From the NCBI GenBank assembly GCA_035048495.1, contig CM068552.1:17542654-17606653 (forward strand): a stretch of 64,000 nucleotides of DNA. Direction: 5' to 3'. This DNA comes from Euptelea pleiosperma. Taxonomy: Eukaryota; Streptophyta; Magnoliopsida; Ranunculales; Eupteleaceae. Each line of letters begins with the position of its first letter. The stretch's first letter is position 1. This document shows positions 46,911-57,560 of the stretch, piece by piece. Made by a program: the position numbers and the translations under genes. Below the pieces are notes generated by a model. The model did no database searches and had not been told where the DNA came from. It saw only the letters and a list, made by a program, of their open reading frames with translations.

Positions 46911-47059
46911 GATCTTGCCACCTATAGTTAAGTACCACCTGTCCCGGGGATAAGGTGGCCCACTAATTTTAGTTGCTTTTTCTCCACTGTTAAGGGTAAC
47001 TATAGTTAAGGTCACCTTAACCCCAGGACAGGCGGCGCTTAACTATAAGTTGCAAGATC
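46911..47059. mobile_element. 149-bp foldback MITE
   Basis: Arms of about 45 bp are inverted repeats: gatcttgccacctatagtta and cctgtcccggggataaggtg on the left match the inverse of ccttaaccccaggacaggcg and aactataagttgcaagatc on the right. The centre is about 55 bp. The transcript would form a strong hairpin. Confidence 0.7.
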
Positions 47060-48402
47060 AGTTGATTGTATGTTTGATTGCCTCGTAAGCGGAGCGAGCA
47101 CAAGGAGTATTCACTATTGATCATTAACTAATCTATGAGCTAGCTTTACCTCATTTAAACATCTGTAGGTGTTCTCTTGCCAACCATTACACCTAGAAGG
47201 AGTCCAATTCTTTCGTTAATGATGTTAGAAATTGTCTTTTGATCTCAACCCGAACCTGGGACCCATGACCCGACTTAGAAGAGTATGGATTGAATTCGAT
47301 ATCTATGACCCGATTGAGATAACTAGGTATTCAAATCCTAAACATAATTTCTAGGAAAGCAATAAAAGTGCTAGAATCCTCTAGCTTCTATCACTGAGCC
47401 ACTGATAGCCACTGGTCTATTTGGTATCTCTACAAAAATGTTAGAATATAGGCATGAGTTATCAACAATTCAGTAGATTTTGCTCCACCCCCATACTTCT
47501 ATAGGGATGAGCGGTTAAACATGATAAAAACTATGCAATGATCAAAATGTGCATCAATATTATCGATAATCAATAACTGGACTCATCGGGTAAATCGCAA
47601 AACCTCAATGAGTCAAATATTAATGAGAGTGCATTATTGGGCTAAAAAAACAGTATCTTACGGGTGGGTTATGCTTTTAATTTCACCACAAGGATCCAGA
47701 GATGTTTTAGGTCTTTCACCATTGGGAGTAGAATGTCCCCGTTGCTTTTTAGGTATGCTATCGGAATTCAAGAGAGCATCCAAGGGGTCGTGGTCCTACG
47801 ATACATCCGAATCCTCAAAATAATAATAATGATCAAATGATGATCGCGAATCCCAATGCACCTCCAACAACAATAATAACGATCCAATCAATATAATATG
47901 AATGTTCACATGCATCAATATTAAATCGGAGATGCATAAATTTCGATAACACATGATTTCATAAGATAATTTAAAATGAATAATTTTTCTAATTTATGAA
48001 CACATGCATATAATAAATAATAATTTAAAAACACATCCATAGAAGTAAGAGATTGGAAACAGAATCCTACCTTAGTTTCGCTATTCGATTAACTTTAATT
48101 TTTCAACGCCCTCTCATTCGCGTGCTCCAAATAAAAAATGATCACACATTGATGGTTTAAATTACATGTAAGATAAATTTTAGTCACTTTATACAGTACT
48201 AGATAACTTCTAGATGCGTTTAGCGACTTTACGTCTTTGTGTGGTTAACAATGCCTGTAGATATGGACAAGATCACTATTAACTAAATGTACAAAACTTA
48301 TAGTTTGTTTTCAAAGAAGCCCTCAATTTGAACCATGGGAGGTTATTCGTTTTTAAAAAGGATGCTTCCTAGCAAGGTCAAAAGACTCAAAACACAACTA
48401 CA
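47060..48402. other. intergenic, no recognisable gene
   Basis: AT-rich intergenic DNA. The 71-residue reading at 47,608-47,823 resembles nothing known. Its general look is of old LTR or intergenic sequence, but no LTR border was found. Confidence 0.4.
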
Positions 48403-48655
48403 TGCTGGGAGTATAAAAAAGAATGCATGTAGGATGCCAGGGATCATGTCAGATGGCAGAAACTTTGTCTTTTGATCTCAATCTCACGTCTAACCTGTTG
48501 TTTTTGCTGCTGGGAGTATAAAAAAGAATGCACGTAGGATGTCAGGGATCATGTCAGATGGCAGAAACTTTGTCTTTTGATCTCAATCTCACTTCTAACC
48601 TGTTGTTTTTGCTGCTGGGAGTAAAAAAAAATGCATATAGGATGTCAGGCCGTGC
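48403..48655 (+). repeat. tandem repeat with 105-bp period, about 2.4 units
   Basis: The landmark tgctgggagtataaaaaaga occurs at 48,403 and 48,508 and a variant at 48,613. The first two units are nearly identical through catgtcagatggcagaaact and ttgatctcaatctcac; the third breaks off after about 45 bp. Confidence 0.88.
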
Positions 48656-49040
48656 CAGATGAAGGTTTTCTCGCCATTGCCAATAAGATGCTTAGTATGC
48701 TTTTCGGCAATCTTTCTGGACTTTAAAAATTTTTCACCAAGCCCATGAACTCTCTTGAGGAATGGACAGTCTAGAAGAATTTGTTCTTAAACAAATCCAA
48801 TTTGGTCCATTCAACCTATATATTGCCATCCCTTGCTGCAATCGTTCCATGTTTCAAGGTCCTTAATACCATTTGGCTTGCACCCCACCCCCATTTCTTA
48901 GGTAATTTGGATGCGCATAGGAGAGAATCCTACCTATCCACTTTTAACACTTTAATGATCTTACATTGATTTGGCAATTAAGATTATTGCATGTTTTGAA
49001 TTAAATACAAGGTTTGTCAATTCAACATATTTTGCATCCA
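48656..49040. other. intergenic, nothing recognised
   Basis: No element or gene was identified; the 62-residue reading at 48,781-48,969 matches no family. Confidence 0.4.
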
Positions 49041-49433
49041 GTCCGTCTAGAGCTACACAGCTACACCCATTTCTTACATCCAGTTTGTACACCCGGGGGT
49101 GCGGCCGACATGAAGATCATGTTGGACAATGCAACCGCGCAATGAGTTTGTCATGCTAGGGTTACCATCCTCACAAAAACTCTAAGAATATTCAACATTC
49201 TAACCTCATGAAAAATATATTTTAATTGAAAAATCCAAACCATCCAATCAAACCATTATTTTTGGTCAATTTTTTATATGGTTGTCAATGTCGAAATGAA
49301 CTGATTTTTGGTGATGATCATCATGGCAAGAACAGCTCAATGTATGGTTAGATTGTCCAACATGATCTCTATCTGGGCCTCACATCTGGGTGTTAGAACT
49401 GGATGTAAGAAATGGGTGTAGCTCTAGATGGAC
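49041..49433. mobile_element. element with long terminal inverted repeats of about 90 bp
   Basis: The left arm gtccgtctagagctacac, acccatttcttacatccagt, gatcatgttggacaat pairs with the inverted right arm, which reads gtccatctagagctacaccc, atttcttacatccagttcta, gatcatgttggacaat. Length 393 bp, no ORF. Long arms suit a Mutator-like MITE, but I could not see a convincing 9-bp target duplication. Confidence 0.65.
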
Positions 49434-49694
49434 TCGCATTGCATTATATGATGTTTTGGGTTGAATGCGTAGCCAAAACCACGAGGTGGTTTGAGTATAT
49501 TTGCAAGCTCCAAATGCAGATTGGGGCTAACATTTTCCCTGTTTCCAAAACCTACTGAAAAATGCATCACTGGAAAATATACGCAAACATCATTTCTAGA
49601 AAGAACATGTTTTAGATTGACAAATTTTATATTAACAGGTTCTCTTAGAATAATGCATTACGAGCTAGAAAAAAACAGAAGGAAAAGAAAATAA

Positions 49695-49830
49695 GGCTCT
49701 ATTTGGTTATCAACAAAATGTTTTACACAAAAAGGATTTGTATGTCGGGTAGTGTTGATACAGAAAAAGTTCTCCGACTTATATGCAAAAATCATTTCTA
49801 AAAAGTATATTCAGGCAACCATACAGAGCC
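49695..49830 (+). mobile_element. Tourist-like MITE, copy 2 (complete)
   Basis: The termini ggctctatttggttat and aggcaaccatacagagcc are inverted relatives. TAA flanks both sides (49,692-49,694 and 49,831-49,833), the 3-bp target duplication typical of PIF/Harbinger-mobilised Tourist elements. Length 136 bp. Confidence 0.75.
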
Positions 49831-49875
49831 TAAAAGGTAGAAGACATCCTAAAATGGAGTTTCCTTCATTGTATC

Positions 49876-50171
49876 CATGGTTTAAAATAACGCCGGTTAA
49901 ACGGTTTTAACGGCGTTTAAACGGTAACGCCCCAGTTACATCAAGAACGGTTTGACGCTTAGAAAATAAAGGTCATTTTTTTGTTTGTTTTAGCGTCTGC
50001 AAAAAATGGTCGTTATTTTCATTTTTGAAAATTTGAATTTCAGCACTTTTTTTCCGTTAAAATCTGTTAAATTTCATTTTTGCCTGTCTGTTACAATTCG
50101 TTTTAACGGCCGTTAAAACTGTAATGCCCCCAGTCCGTTATACCATTATAAATGGCATCTTTTAAACCTTG
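49876..50171 (+). mobile_element. hAT-type MITE with 8-bp target duplication
   Basis: The ends catggtttaaaa and ttttaaaccttg form a 12-bp inverted repeat with one mismatch. The flanking direct repeat attgtatc is perfect (49,868-49,875 and 50,172-50,179). The interior is built from short aacgg/ccgtt motifs in both orientations (for example ggttaaacggttttaacggc). Length 296 bp. An inverted, less complete copy sits at 51,153. Confidence 0.85.
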
Positions 50172-50179
50172 ATTGTATC

Positions 50180-50596
50180 CACTTCACCTCTTTTAAACCT
50201 CTAATTCACGTAGTATACCAACAGTTTCAGGGAAAATAAGAACAATTGCTAAGCTCTAGAGAGAAACCGATAATGAAGGAAAAAAATGTCGTTCAAAAGC
50301 TTGAAAAAGGTAGGAAAAACCCATAAAATTTCACTCCGAAAAACAAGTCACCCTCTGTGCAACATATATAGCACCCCCCTACCACTGCTCCCTAAACCGC
50401 AGACATTGATCATTTCCCCTTTGTCCAAGAAGTTAATCCACATCGCTGCTGCAATCTAGTGTCTTAGCAAATAGGCCGCCAGTTCTTGCGCGAGAAATTT
50501 TTTGAAGCGGCGATCATGCACCCATTGACCACGTGTCACATATACCTGGGGTTTAGGTTTTGAAAAACCTTTTAAAAAGTAGGGTTTTTCAAAACC
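50180..50596. other. intergenic, nothing recognised
   Basis: A short inverted pair (ttttgaaaaacctttt / gggtttttcaaaaccta, about 50,557-50,603) just precedes the family B element. No gene. Confidence 0.4.
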
Positions 50597-50775
50597 TAAA
50601 CCCTTCAAAGATTCGCTGAATTCCCCTCCCAAAATGTCTGACGTACCCCTTGTTAACCACTAACCAAGGCTTAACACGGGTTGGGTTAAGGGATAGGGGT
50701 ACGTGTCAGACATTTTGGGTGGGGAGACTTCAAAGTTTAAAGTTCCCCGAGGCCAGCGAATATTTTCTCCAGGCA
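50597..50775. mobile_element. foldback MITE, family B, copy 2
   Basis: The left arm (gattcgctgaatt, caaaatgtctgacgtacccc) and inverted right arm (attcgctggcctcgggg, caaaatgtctgacacgtacc) correspond to the element at 7,024-7,219. The spacer again contains a taacca/ggttaag palindromic core. The plus-strand ORF at 50,650-50,862 is a by-product. Confidence 0.68.
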
Positions 50776-50819
50776 TATGTGGCTCACAATCATTGGGCGC
50801 ATGATCGCCACTTCAATAA

Positions 50820-52335
50820 TTTTCTCGTTCTTGCACCATCTAAGTGGACTGTCTCAGGCTGATCATCCAGCTCATGCAATTCGTCCACGACCATCCTTTG
50901 AAAGCTGTATTTAATCAACCTTTTCATTATTTACATCGAATGTGATTGTGTCTAACACAAGCAGCTATGATCAAATTCTTCTGGGGGTGCAAACTGCGTA
51001 TGGAGGAGCCAATTTGAGGAATGGGAACACGTCAAAACATTGCTGATACACTTTGAGACAAAACAAACCTATCATGGAACCGAGATTGATCTTTGGCGGG
51101 ACATGCAGGGATGTGGATGTCATCTATTGCTCTAAATATGGGTAGAATCTAGCAAGGTTCAAAAGAGGCCTTTTTAACGGTATAACGGACCGGGGTCGTT
51201 CCCGTTAAAACAAATTGTAACGTATAGGGGAAAAGCAGAAAAAAGGAAAAACAAAAAAAAATGTAATTTAACAGAAATAACGGAAAAAATGGAGCTGATA
51301 TTCAAAATTTTAATTTATGAATTTCGAATGTTCAAAAACACAAATGGAAAAATAATGGCCGTTATTTTCTAAGCTCAAAATGGTTCTTAACGTAACGGGC
51401 TTGGGGTTACCGTTTTAACAGTGAACTGATTACCTTATAATTAAAATGCCAGCTGATGGTTTCACAGGAATGTTGAAATTGCTCTTGGACGACTCCATCG
51501 TGTTCATTGAGGCCAATGATGTTCAAGAGCATTTTGCTACTTGCTCCTCTATCTTGACATCAGCAGTATATTGCAACAGATCTTTTTCTACAAGAATGTC
51601 ACATTAGGTATGAAAAATATCTAACATTTCACGACATCGAGCATTTAGGACATTCATAATTCAGAACTACCAAGCAATGAATCATGATACGCTGCACTTG
51701 AGAATCGGATGAAGATGAACATGTAAGAGGATTATAAAAACAAATTCCAAGTGTGCTGATTGTAGAAAAACCTTCAAGGATCAGAGGGAATTATGAACCG
51801 GATCATTGAGGCCTGCTCCTAAATGCATGTGAATCTGCAGCCGAGCCTTCCCACCCAAGATTAAAAAAAATATAAACTACAGGTCAAGCGTGGCAGCTGC
51901 TACATATTGCGACAAAACAAACCTATCAATGAACGGAGATTGATCTTTGGCGGGACGTGCAGGGATGTTGTTCTCATTTACTGCTCTGATACAACCCTGA
52001 GAGCAGAGAGGGTAGAGTGAATGAAAAGAAAACATGTATGCCAAACGATAAAAATGTCGTCAGAGGCGAAACTTAAAATATGGGTAGAATGTAGTACTGT
52101 CGAGAATTTCTGGCGATGTGGTAGGATGTGGCGGCTGTAAAAATTCATGTCAGTGAATTGATTACCTTGTATGGGATATTAAAATGCCATCTGCTGGTTT
52201 CATAGGAATGTTGAAATTGCTCTTGGATGACTTGATTGCGTTCATTGAGGCCAATGATGTTCAAGACCATCACCACCTGCTCCTCTATCTTGACACCAGC
52301 AGTATCTTGCAACAGATCTTTTTCTAGAAAAATGT
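50820..52335 (-). pseudogene. degenerate PIF/Harbinger transposase, partly duplicated
   Basis: Minus-strand readings contain typical Harbinger nuclease blocks. Near 52,330-52,150: D-T-A-G-V-K-I-E-E-Q-V-V-M, then N-E-R-N-Q-V-I-Q-E-Q-F-Q-H-S, the helical region before the DDE core. Near 51,600-51,430 the same block recurs, damaged (E-E-Q-V-A, Q-E-Q-F-Q-H-S). Near 51,135-51,050: D-D-I-H-I-P-A, P-A-K-D-Q-S-R-F, matching the first catalytic block (family G-x-x-D-G-T-H-I). A block like C-x-x-H-N-x-I-R near 50,960 is the end of the core. Segments 51,057-51,600 and 51,911-52,335 are related, so part of the gene is duplicated. Stops and shifts are frequent. Confidence 0.6.
51153..51420 (-). mobile_element. 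second, diverged copy of the 49,876 hAT MITE
   Basis: On the opposite strand to the first copy: it starts caaggttcaaaag and shares ggtataacggac, ttaacggaaaaaa, taatggccgttattttct and cgttttaac. It interrupts the left Harbinger transposase copy; the sister segment at about 52,100 lacks it. The right terminus has lost the expected accatg end. Confidence 0.68.
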
Positions 52336-52872
52336 CACATTAGGTATGAAAATATCTAACATTCACGACATTGATCATCATGAACATTTTCGAGATTCAT
52401 AATTCAAAACTACCAAGCAATGAATCATGATAAGGCAGCTTATCAAACAACTATAATTATAATAGCGAGAGGCAGCTGCAAGCCTGCAACTAATTCCATC
52501 TTGTCCATTACCAGTTCATATCATCCATGCCAGCTAATATACCTGTACCAATAGAATTACCATATAACATGTATAACACAACAATCATACTTCCTAATTA
52601 TATAAACAACAGCCAAACCCCTTTCGGAGGCATTTCCTTCACATCCCACAGCCATTAATTATAAATGACGAGAAACCGTCAAAACAAAATTGATATTCTA
52701 AATAACCATCAACTATCAGTTAAGATCATTCAACCATAATAGCAATGTCATAGCTATAAACCACAAATTCAAACTACATATAAACAAGATGGTTCATCAG
52801 AAGTGTAGTGTAGACATATAGACCATGATAGAGAAATATAGAACACAAATCTAAAGTCAGTCCATCAACTCC

Positions 52873-53313
52873 TCACACCTTGGAACTAGAGGAAGTATTA
52901 CACTTGCCCTCCAACCATGTCAATCGTCTCTCACTTTTGAGAGAGATGAAAGTCTCCCTAGCGTTAGGGTTCTCAAATAGATCCAAAGCGACAAAGTAGA
53001 GGCGCTGATCAAGGCCTTGCATCTCATCTAATACTTTGACACAATTGCTTATAGAAAACCGATCATCACTTTTCATCATTGCAGTTGCCCTCAACTTTGA
53101 AGCGGCTGCTATCTCTAACATAGCATCCACTATAGCATCATTGCTTCCCTTAGAATTTCTCTTGCGACGACCAGAACTTGATGGCGTCATAGATCGACGC
53201 TTCTTGCGACCATTTGATATGTTCACATCCTCCCCTGAGCTTGACGAAGCATCGTCTTGCACAAGCATTGATGGCGCACCAGGATTAACAGGCATGCTTG
53301 CGGTATCAGGATG
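52873..53313 (-). pseudogene. Myb/SANT-like (Harbinger ORF1-type) C-terminal exon
   Basis: Read from a plausible acceptor (ttgttgcag) at 53,314, the exon codes about 146 residues. It has a serine-rich acidic stretch, a basic nuclear-localisation patch (G-R-K-K-R-R-S, G-R-R-K-R-N-S-K-G), then A-M-L-E-I-A-A-A-S-K-L-R-A. The conserved end follows: V-L-D-E-M-Q-G-L-D, L-Y-F-V-A-L-D-L-F-E-N-P, and R-E-T-F-I-S-L-K. This is the C-terminus of plant Myb/SANT-like proteins related to Harbinger ORF1. The N-terminal DNA-binding domain was not found in the next 1 kb. It lies upstream of the transposase remnants on the same strand, as expected for one element. Confidence 0.65.
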
Positions 53314-53403
53314 CTGCAACAAACCCAAACTCTCAATTCCAACTGTCTTTTCATACAAAACAAAAAGAGTCAAAAACCCATAGTCATTCCAATTCTCCAT
53401 CAA

Positions 53404-54289
53404 AACAACAGTTCCTCAATCCAATACAAAAAAAATACACAAAAGGAAAGCATGATAAAGCCCAGAACACAAGAACTCCACAATCCACTACAAAGAACTA
53501 CATACAAAGGATGGTGCACTGTAGTTGAATTTAATGTGTTACATGGTGACTATCTTGACTTGGGTAATATTCTTTTTTGTCTATGGAGGTTTGTTGGATA
53601 TGGGAATTAGTTCCCCTTGGTTCATTTTTCTCACATTTATCTTGTATTTACACAGATTTGTTTGTTTGGTTTTCCATTTTGAGGGGTCACAGATCCCCAT
53701 ACACAGAAATTCCAACTTGAAGTTTACCTTGGGAACACCTTATACAGAGATAAGAAGAAAATGCATCAACATGCCATGGCATGGTTGATAGAAAAACTCA
53801 ACTCTAGAACTGGTTTGATCTAGATATTGCAAAAGGAAGAGCCTAAAGAGCATAGCACATTTCCCCTACTTTATTGTTCAACCATGTTAAACCTTCCAAA
53901 ATTTTCGATTGAACTAAACTTTTCTAATTGTTCAACCTTCTAAAACTACATAAATCTCAAAGCTTGAAACAAACAGACTTTAATATTCAAAGTAGACAAA
54001 CCATAGGCCAAATTCACCACCCTGAATTACTGAAGTCATGAAACATTTAAGAATAAGAACTCTTTTCTTTGTTGTAGGTTTCATTCATTGTATAGGGAAA
54101 CTATGGGTTAAAGATGTGCATGTAAGCGGATGTTATGTCGGTGTGGGGTGTGGGGTGTGAAAGGGTGGTGTGGAGTCCCACTCTTTGGGAATTGTGGTGA
54201 GTTAAATGTTGGTCCGTAATTGTGGAGCTCCTTGAACTGCTTGAAGAACAATACATTCAATTGAACTTCCTGGGTAGAAGAATTTGAAA
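53404..54289. other. intergenic, no gene recognised
   Basis: Plus-strand readings at 53,298-53,788 overlap the Myb-like exon or low-complexity sequence and have no family resemblance. The missing Myb domain was looked for here on the minus strand and not found. Confidence 0.4.
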
Positions 54290-55065
54290 GTGGGAGCAAA
54301 AAGGCCTTTTCTCCGTGCGGTCGCCGGAGTACCATCCAAGATTGTTTTTCATGTGGATGGAACTCGGGATACAATTCTTACAAATGACCAACTGAACAGG
54401 AGGGGGGAATCTCTCCAATGTGAATGCATCACTTGCAACCAAGTTGAGGAGGATGATCACCATCTATTCATTCATTTCATCTTTGCTAGAGTGGAGTGTA
54501 GATCCTCTCTCTTTGTTACAGTTTGGACCTTCCTGAAATATTAGCCAACCTTATGGAAGGCTGGTTCACAATAGGTTTGGTAGTAAAGGCGAAATCCTTG
54601 AGAAACGCTTCCCTTTGCCTTTTTGGGGGCATTTGGAAAGAGAGAAATCAAAGAAGATTTCAAGACAATAATAAATCATTCCCTGACACCTTCCTTGGAA
54701 TCAAATCAAAGATTCTTAGGTGGGTCTTAATTTTAGAGCTCAGGGACTATGGCTTTATGGATCTCAAATCAATTGGAATGCCGGTTGTGACACAAAGGAA
54801 GAAAGGGATGGTTGAAACTTCGTAGAAGAAGCTTCAAGAAGGATGGTTAAAGTTGAATTTTGACGATTGTTTGTTTGATAATCCAGGTGCAGTTGGAATT
54901 GTGGATCGTTTTGTGATGAACATGGGTTAACTCTTTTGGTCTTTTCAGGTCCTACCAGTTTCAAAGACTCCAATTAAGCGGAAGCTTGTGCTCTCCCCAA
55001 AGGATTGGAGGTTTATTGCTTACATTTTAATGATCCATTGATTGTAGACGAAAACTTCAAGAATG
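54290..55065 (+). pseudogene. LINE remnant: zinc-binding domain plus RNase H
   Basis: The plus strand gives G-V-P-S-K-I-V-F-H, C-E-C-I-T-C-N-Q, H-H-L-F-I-H-F and G-I-W-K-E-R-N-Q-R-R-F-Q (ORF2 C-terminal zinc-binding region). Near 54,850 W-L-K-L-N-F-D-D and N-P-G-A-V-G-I follow, the start of the RNase H domain of RNase-H-bearing plant LINEs, and then A-E-A-C-A-L near 54,975. Stops interrupt it. It belongs to a different LINE group from the one in HDC1 intron 7, which ends without RNase H. Confidence 0.7.
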
Positions 55066-55089
55066 CTATAACTTGGGCATCAAGCACTT

Positions 55090-55270
55090 GTGAAGGGAAT
55101 TGGGGCCATTGCTAATAGACTAGAGAAGCTCCAAAGGGATTTTCTTTGGCAAGGTCACAAACATCATAACATGGACTGGGTTGGCGTTTGCAAGCCTTCT
55201 TTTTCTTAACATGTGGGATTGGTCTTAGCATATTTAAGGATCTAAATTTGGCTCCTTTTTCTTGTTGAAA
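55090..55270 (+). pseudogene. second LINE fragment (post-RT segment)
   Basis: The reading A-I-A-N-R-L-E-K-L-Q-R-D-F-L-W-Q-G, then W-V-G-V-C-K-P, is the conserved segment just after the reverse transcriptase in plant LINEs. It normally lies upstream of the zinc-binding domain, but here it follows the RNase H piece, so it is a separate insertion or a rearrangement. Confidence 0.65.
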
Positions 55271-55744
55271 GGTTGGAAATGAAAGCAGGGTTTGTGAAGA
55301 AGCATCATAGATTGGAAGTATGGTACTTGTAACATGGGGTGGGATAGGAATAGAGTCCCAATGATTGGTCTTTAAAGAATCCATTGCTTGCATTAGACAA
55401 GCACAGTGGGAATTGGCCGAGAATCTTGTTCTTATCTTCACCTACTTGTTACAGACAAGGGCATTGTTCTGAGAAACAATGGTTGTGATGGAATATTGGC
55501 GATTATTGCCCTATGGGGCAAAAAAAAAAACCTAAAACCCCATTGAAATTAAAGATTTTCACTTTTAACTACATATAATTTTTCGGTTGTCGAAAAAACC
55601 TTATAAATTTCTAGCAAATGATTAATTATATGAATCAAAGATTTTTGGTGGTGGGTGTTTGGAGATTGTGAGACTGGTAGTCAAAATCACTGGTGATACT
55701 AGCTGGGGTAAAGCAAGGGTTAGTGAAAACGCAGTCAAGCTAGA
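55271..55744. other. intergenic, no gene recognised
   Basis: AT-rich, with an A-run at about 55,520. Nothing further could be identified. Confidence 0.4.
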
Positions 55745-55854
55745 AATGATTTTTTTGCATAAAAATGGTATGGAACTTTTTCTGTATCAACACTTCCTGA
55801 CATACAAATCCTTTTTCTGTAATTTTTTTTTTGTTGATCACACCATACAGAGCC
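55745..55854 (-). mobile_element. Tourist-like MITE, copy 3 (truncated)
   Basis: On the minus strand it starts ggctctgtatggtgt and shares gatttgtatgtc, gtgttgatacagaaaaagtt and aatcatttcta with the complete copy at 49,695. TAA follows the intact terminus (55,855-55,857). The other end, after tcatttcta, is missing. Confidence 0.68.
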
Positions 55855-56089
55855 TAAACAGAGACATTATGCAGAAATGGAGGAACATAAGATTCATGTG
55901 ATCCATGAAATGGGAAAAAAACCTAGGAAAACTGAAGAGTAAAGACGTACCTGTAACCTATCTGTCTTTCTCCTCCACCTTCTTCTTCTTTTGTGTTTGT
56001 CAAGTGAGTCCGAGAGATTATTTTTGGGGGTTTCAAGGTTGGAGAGAATCTATTGTGTGGAAAGTTTTACTTTTTGTACTGTGGGAGAG

Positions 56090-57232
56090 CCACGTGGTAT
56101 ATTCTTTTGGGCCCACTGATACGTGAATGATTGGCTTTCCTCTTGATGGACTAACGCACAAAATCGGTCTGATTAATGTTCTATAGCCATTTGATCTGTG
56201 CAGCTAAAAATTACTCAAATCCAAAGGTTAAAATATTGCCCTTGGAAAAATGATCAAATTCAAAGGCTGTAGATCACCAATCAGGCTGATTTTGGGTTTG
56301 TAGGTCTATCAGGGTGGGCCGAAAAGAGTGTGCCAGGTGATGCCACAGATGAGCCACGTTACACACTCTTAGAGACTACTGACCTTGTATGGATGTTTGG
56401 CCAACCATACACCGTTGGATTAGTGATTTATAACCGTTTTATTTGGGTTTTTTCATGGGTTTTCTTTTTAACCGTGGGATTTGAGCATTATTTGGGGGTA
56501 CTAAGATCCAAAGGTTAGACATGACTAATCATTCTGCTTTTTGGTATGCAAGTCCAATTAAGAATAGGCCAAACATCCATATGGGCAATGGTCGCTAATA
56601 GTGTGCCACGTGGCTAATACAGTACGTCCATAATCAAAAAGATTTATTCCCCAAACTACTGAATTGGCCCACCAACCACATGGATGCTTAGTCCACTAGC
56701 TAGTTAGTTGATAAACACACTAAAAATCAGCTTGATTGGTGATTTATAGCCTTTGGATTTAGAATTCAAAAAACATGCTTGAATCCAATGGATATAATAA
56801 ATCTTAAAAATTACTAAAACCTATGGCTAGGGATACACAATCAGGTTAATTTTTGGTATGATTATCCAACAAGAGGTGGACTAAATATCTATGCGGTTAG
56901 TGGGTCCAAAACAATGCTTTATGTAGAGCCATGAGAGTCCTCTGCATCTATAGTTTTTTTTCTCATAGTATGAGCCACGTGGCACATTCTCGCTGACCGT
57001 GGGGATGTTTGGCCCAACCTTAGGTGGACCTAAAGACCAAGAATGAACCCGATGATTAGTGATTTATAAGCGTTGGATTGAAGTCAATTTCATGAGTTGA
57101 TTTTTTACTATGGAATTTGAGCATTATTTGGGCTACAAAGATCCAAAGGTTTGAAATCACTAATCAGGCTGATTTTGGAATGTAGGTTCACGTAGAGATG
57201 GGCCAAACGTCCATATGGTCGGTGGTCTCCAA
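56090..57232. mobile_element. cluster of four family A palindromic MITEs
   Basis: Copies lie at about 56,090-56,343, 56,350-56,622, 56,640-56,935 and 56,972-57,232. Each shows gagccacgtgg or a variant at one or both ends, a tggatgttt-ggcc block, a centre with ttgatttt-taac and atttgagcattattt, and the inverted right half (aatcaggctgattttgg, gggccaaacatccatatgg). The fourth copy stops abruptly after ggtggtctcc at 57,232, where the sequence changes character. Confidence 0.72.
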
Positions 57233-57560
57233 GGCGATCCCCATGTTCCGAGTCCGAGCTGTTGGAATTGGAATAAGTTCGGCAGAGGATCACGAAGTCT
57301 TGCGATCTTCTCTATCTAATGAACGGGGACAAGTCCGCTTTGAAATTGTCGGACTTGCACCTCCCCCCCCCAGTATGCTATTTCTTTAGTATGAAGAAGT
57401 GTATCTCTAGCGACAGGAACCTTTTGGTTGAAAGATGGAAAGCGCCAACAGGGAGCAGGATTTGAAACAACTACTTCTGCCAGTGTAGGCTTGCTCCGCC
57501 CTTAGACTCGTTACGCTGTTCAATTGAACTCGCTCCTCGCTCTGGCACACGTCCTCATGC
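57233..57560. other. possible organelle-derived insert
   Basis: Base composition is clearly more balanced than in the surroundings, with no TE motifs. The style (ggaattggaataagttcg, cttgctccgcccttagac) reminds me of plant mitochondrial intergenic DNA, but I cannot name a mitochondrial gene in it. The left border coincides with the sudden end of a family A MITE. Short readings (57,198-57,389) match nothing I recognise. Confidence 0.25.

Noticed and set aside
53036..53383. 115-residue plus-strand ORF
   Set aside because: It lies opposite the Myb/SANT-like exon on the minus strand, whose motifs are clear.
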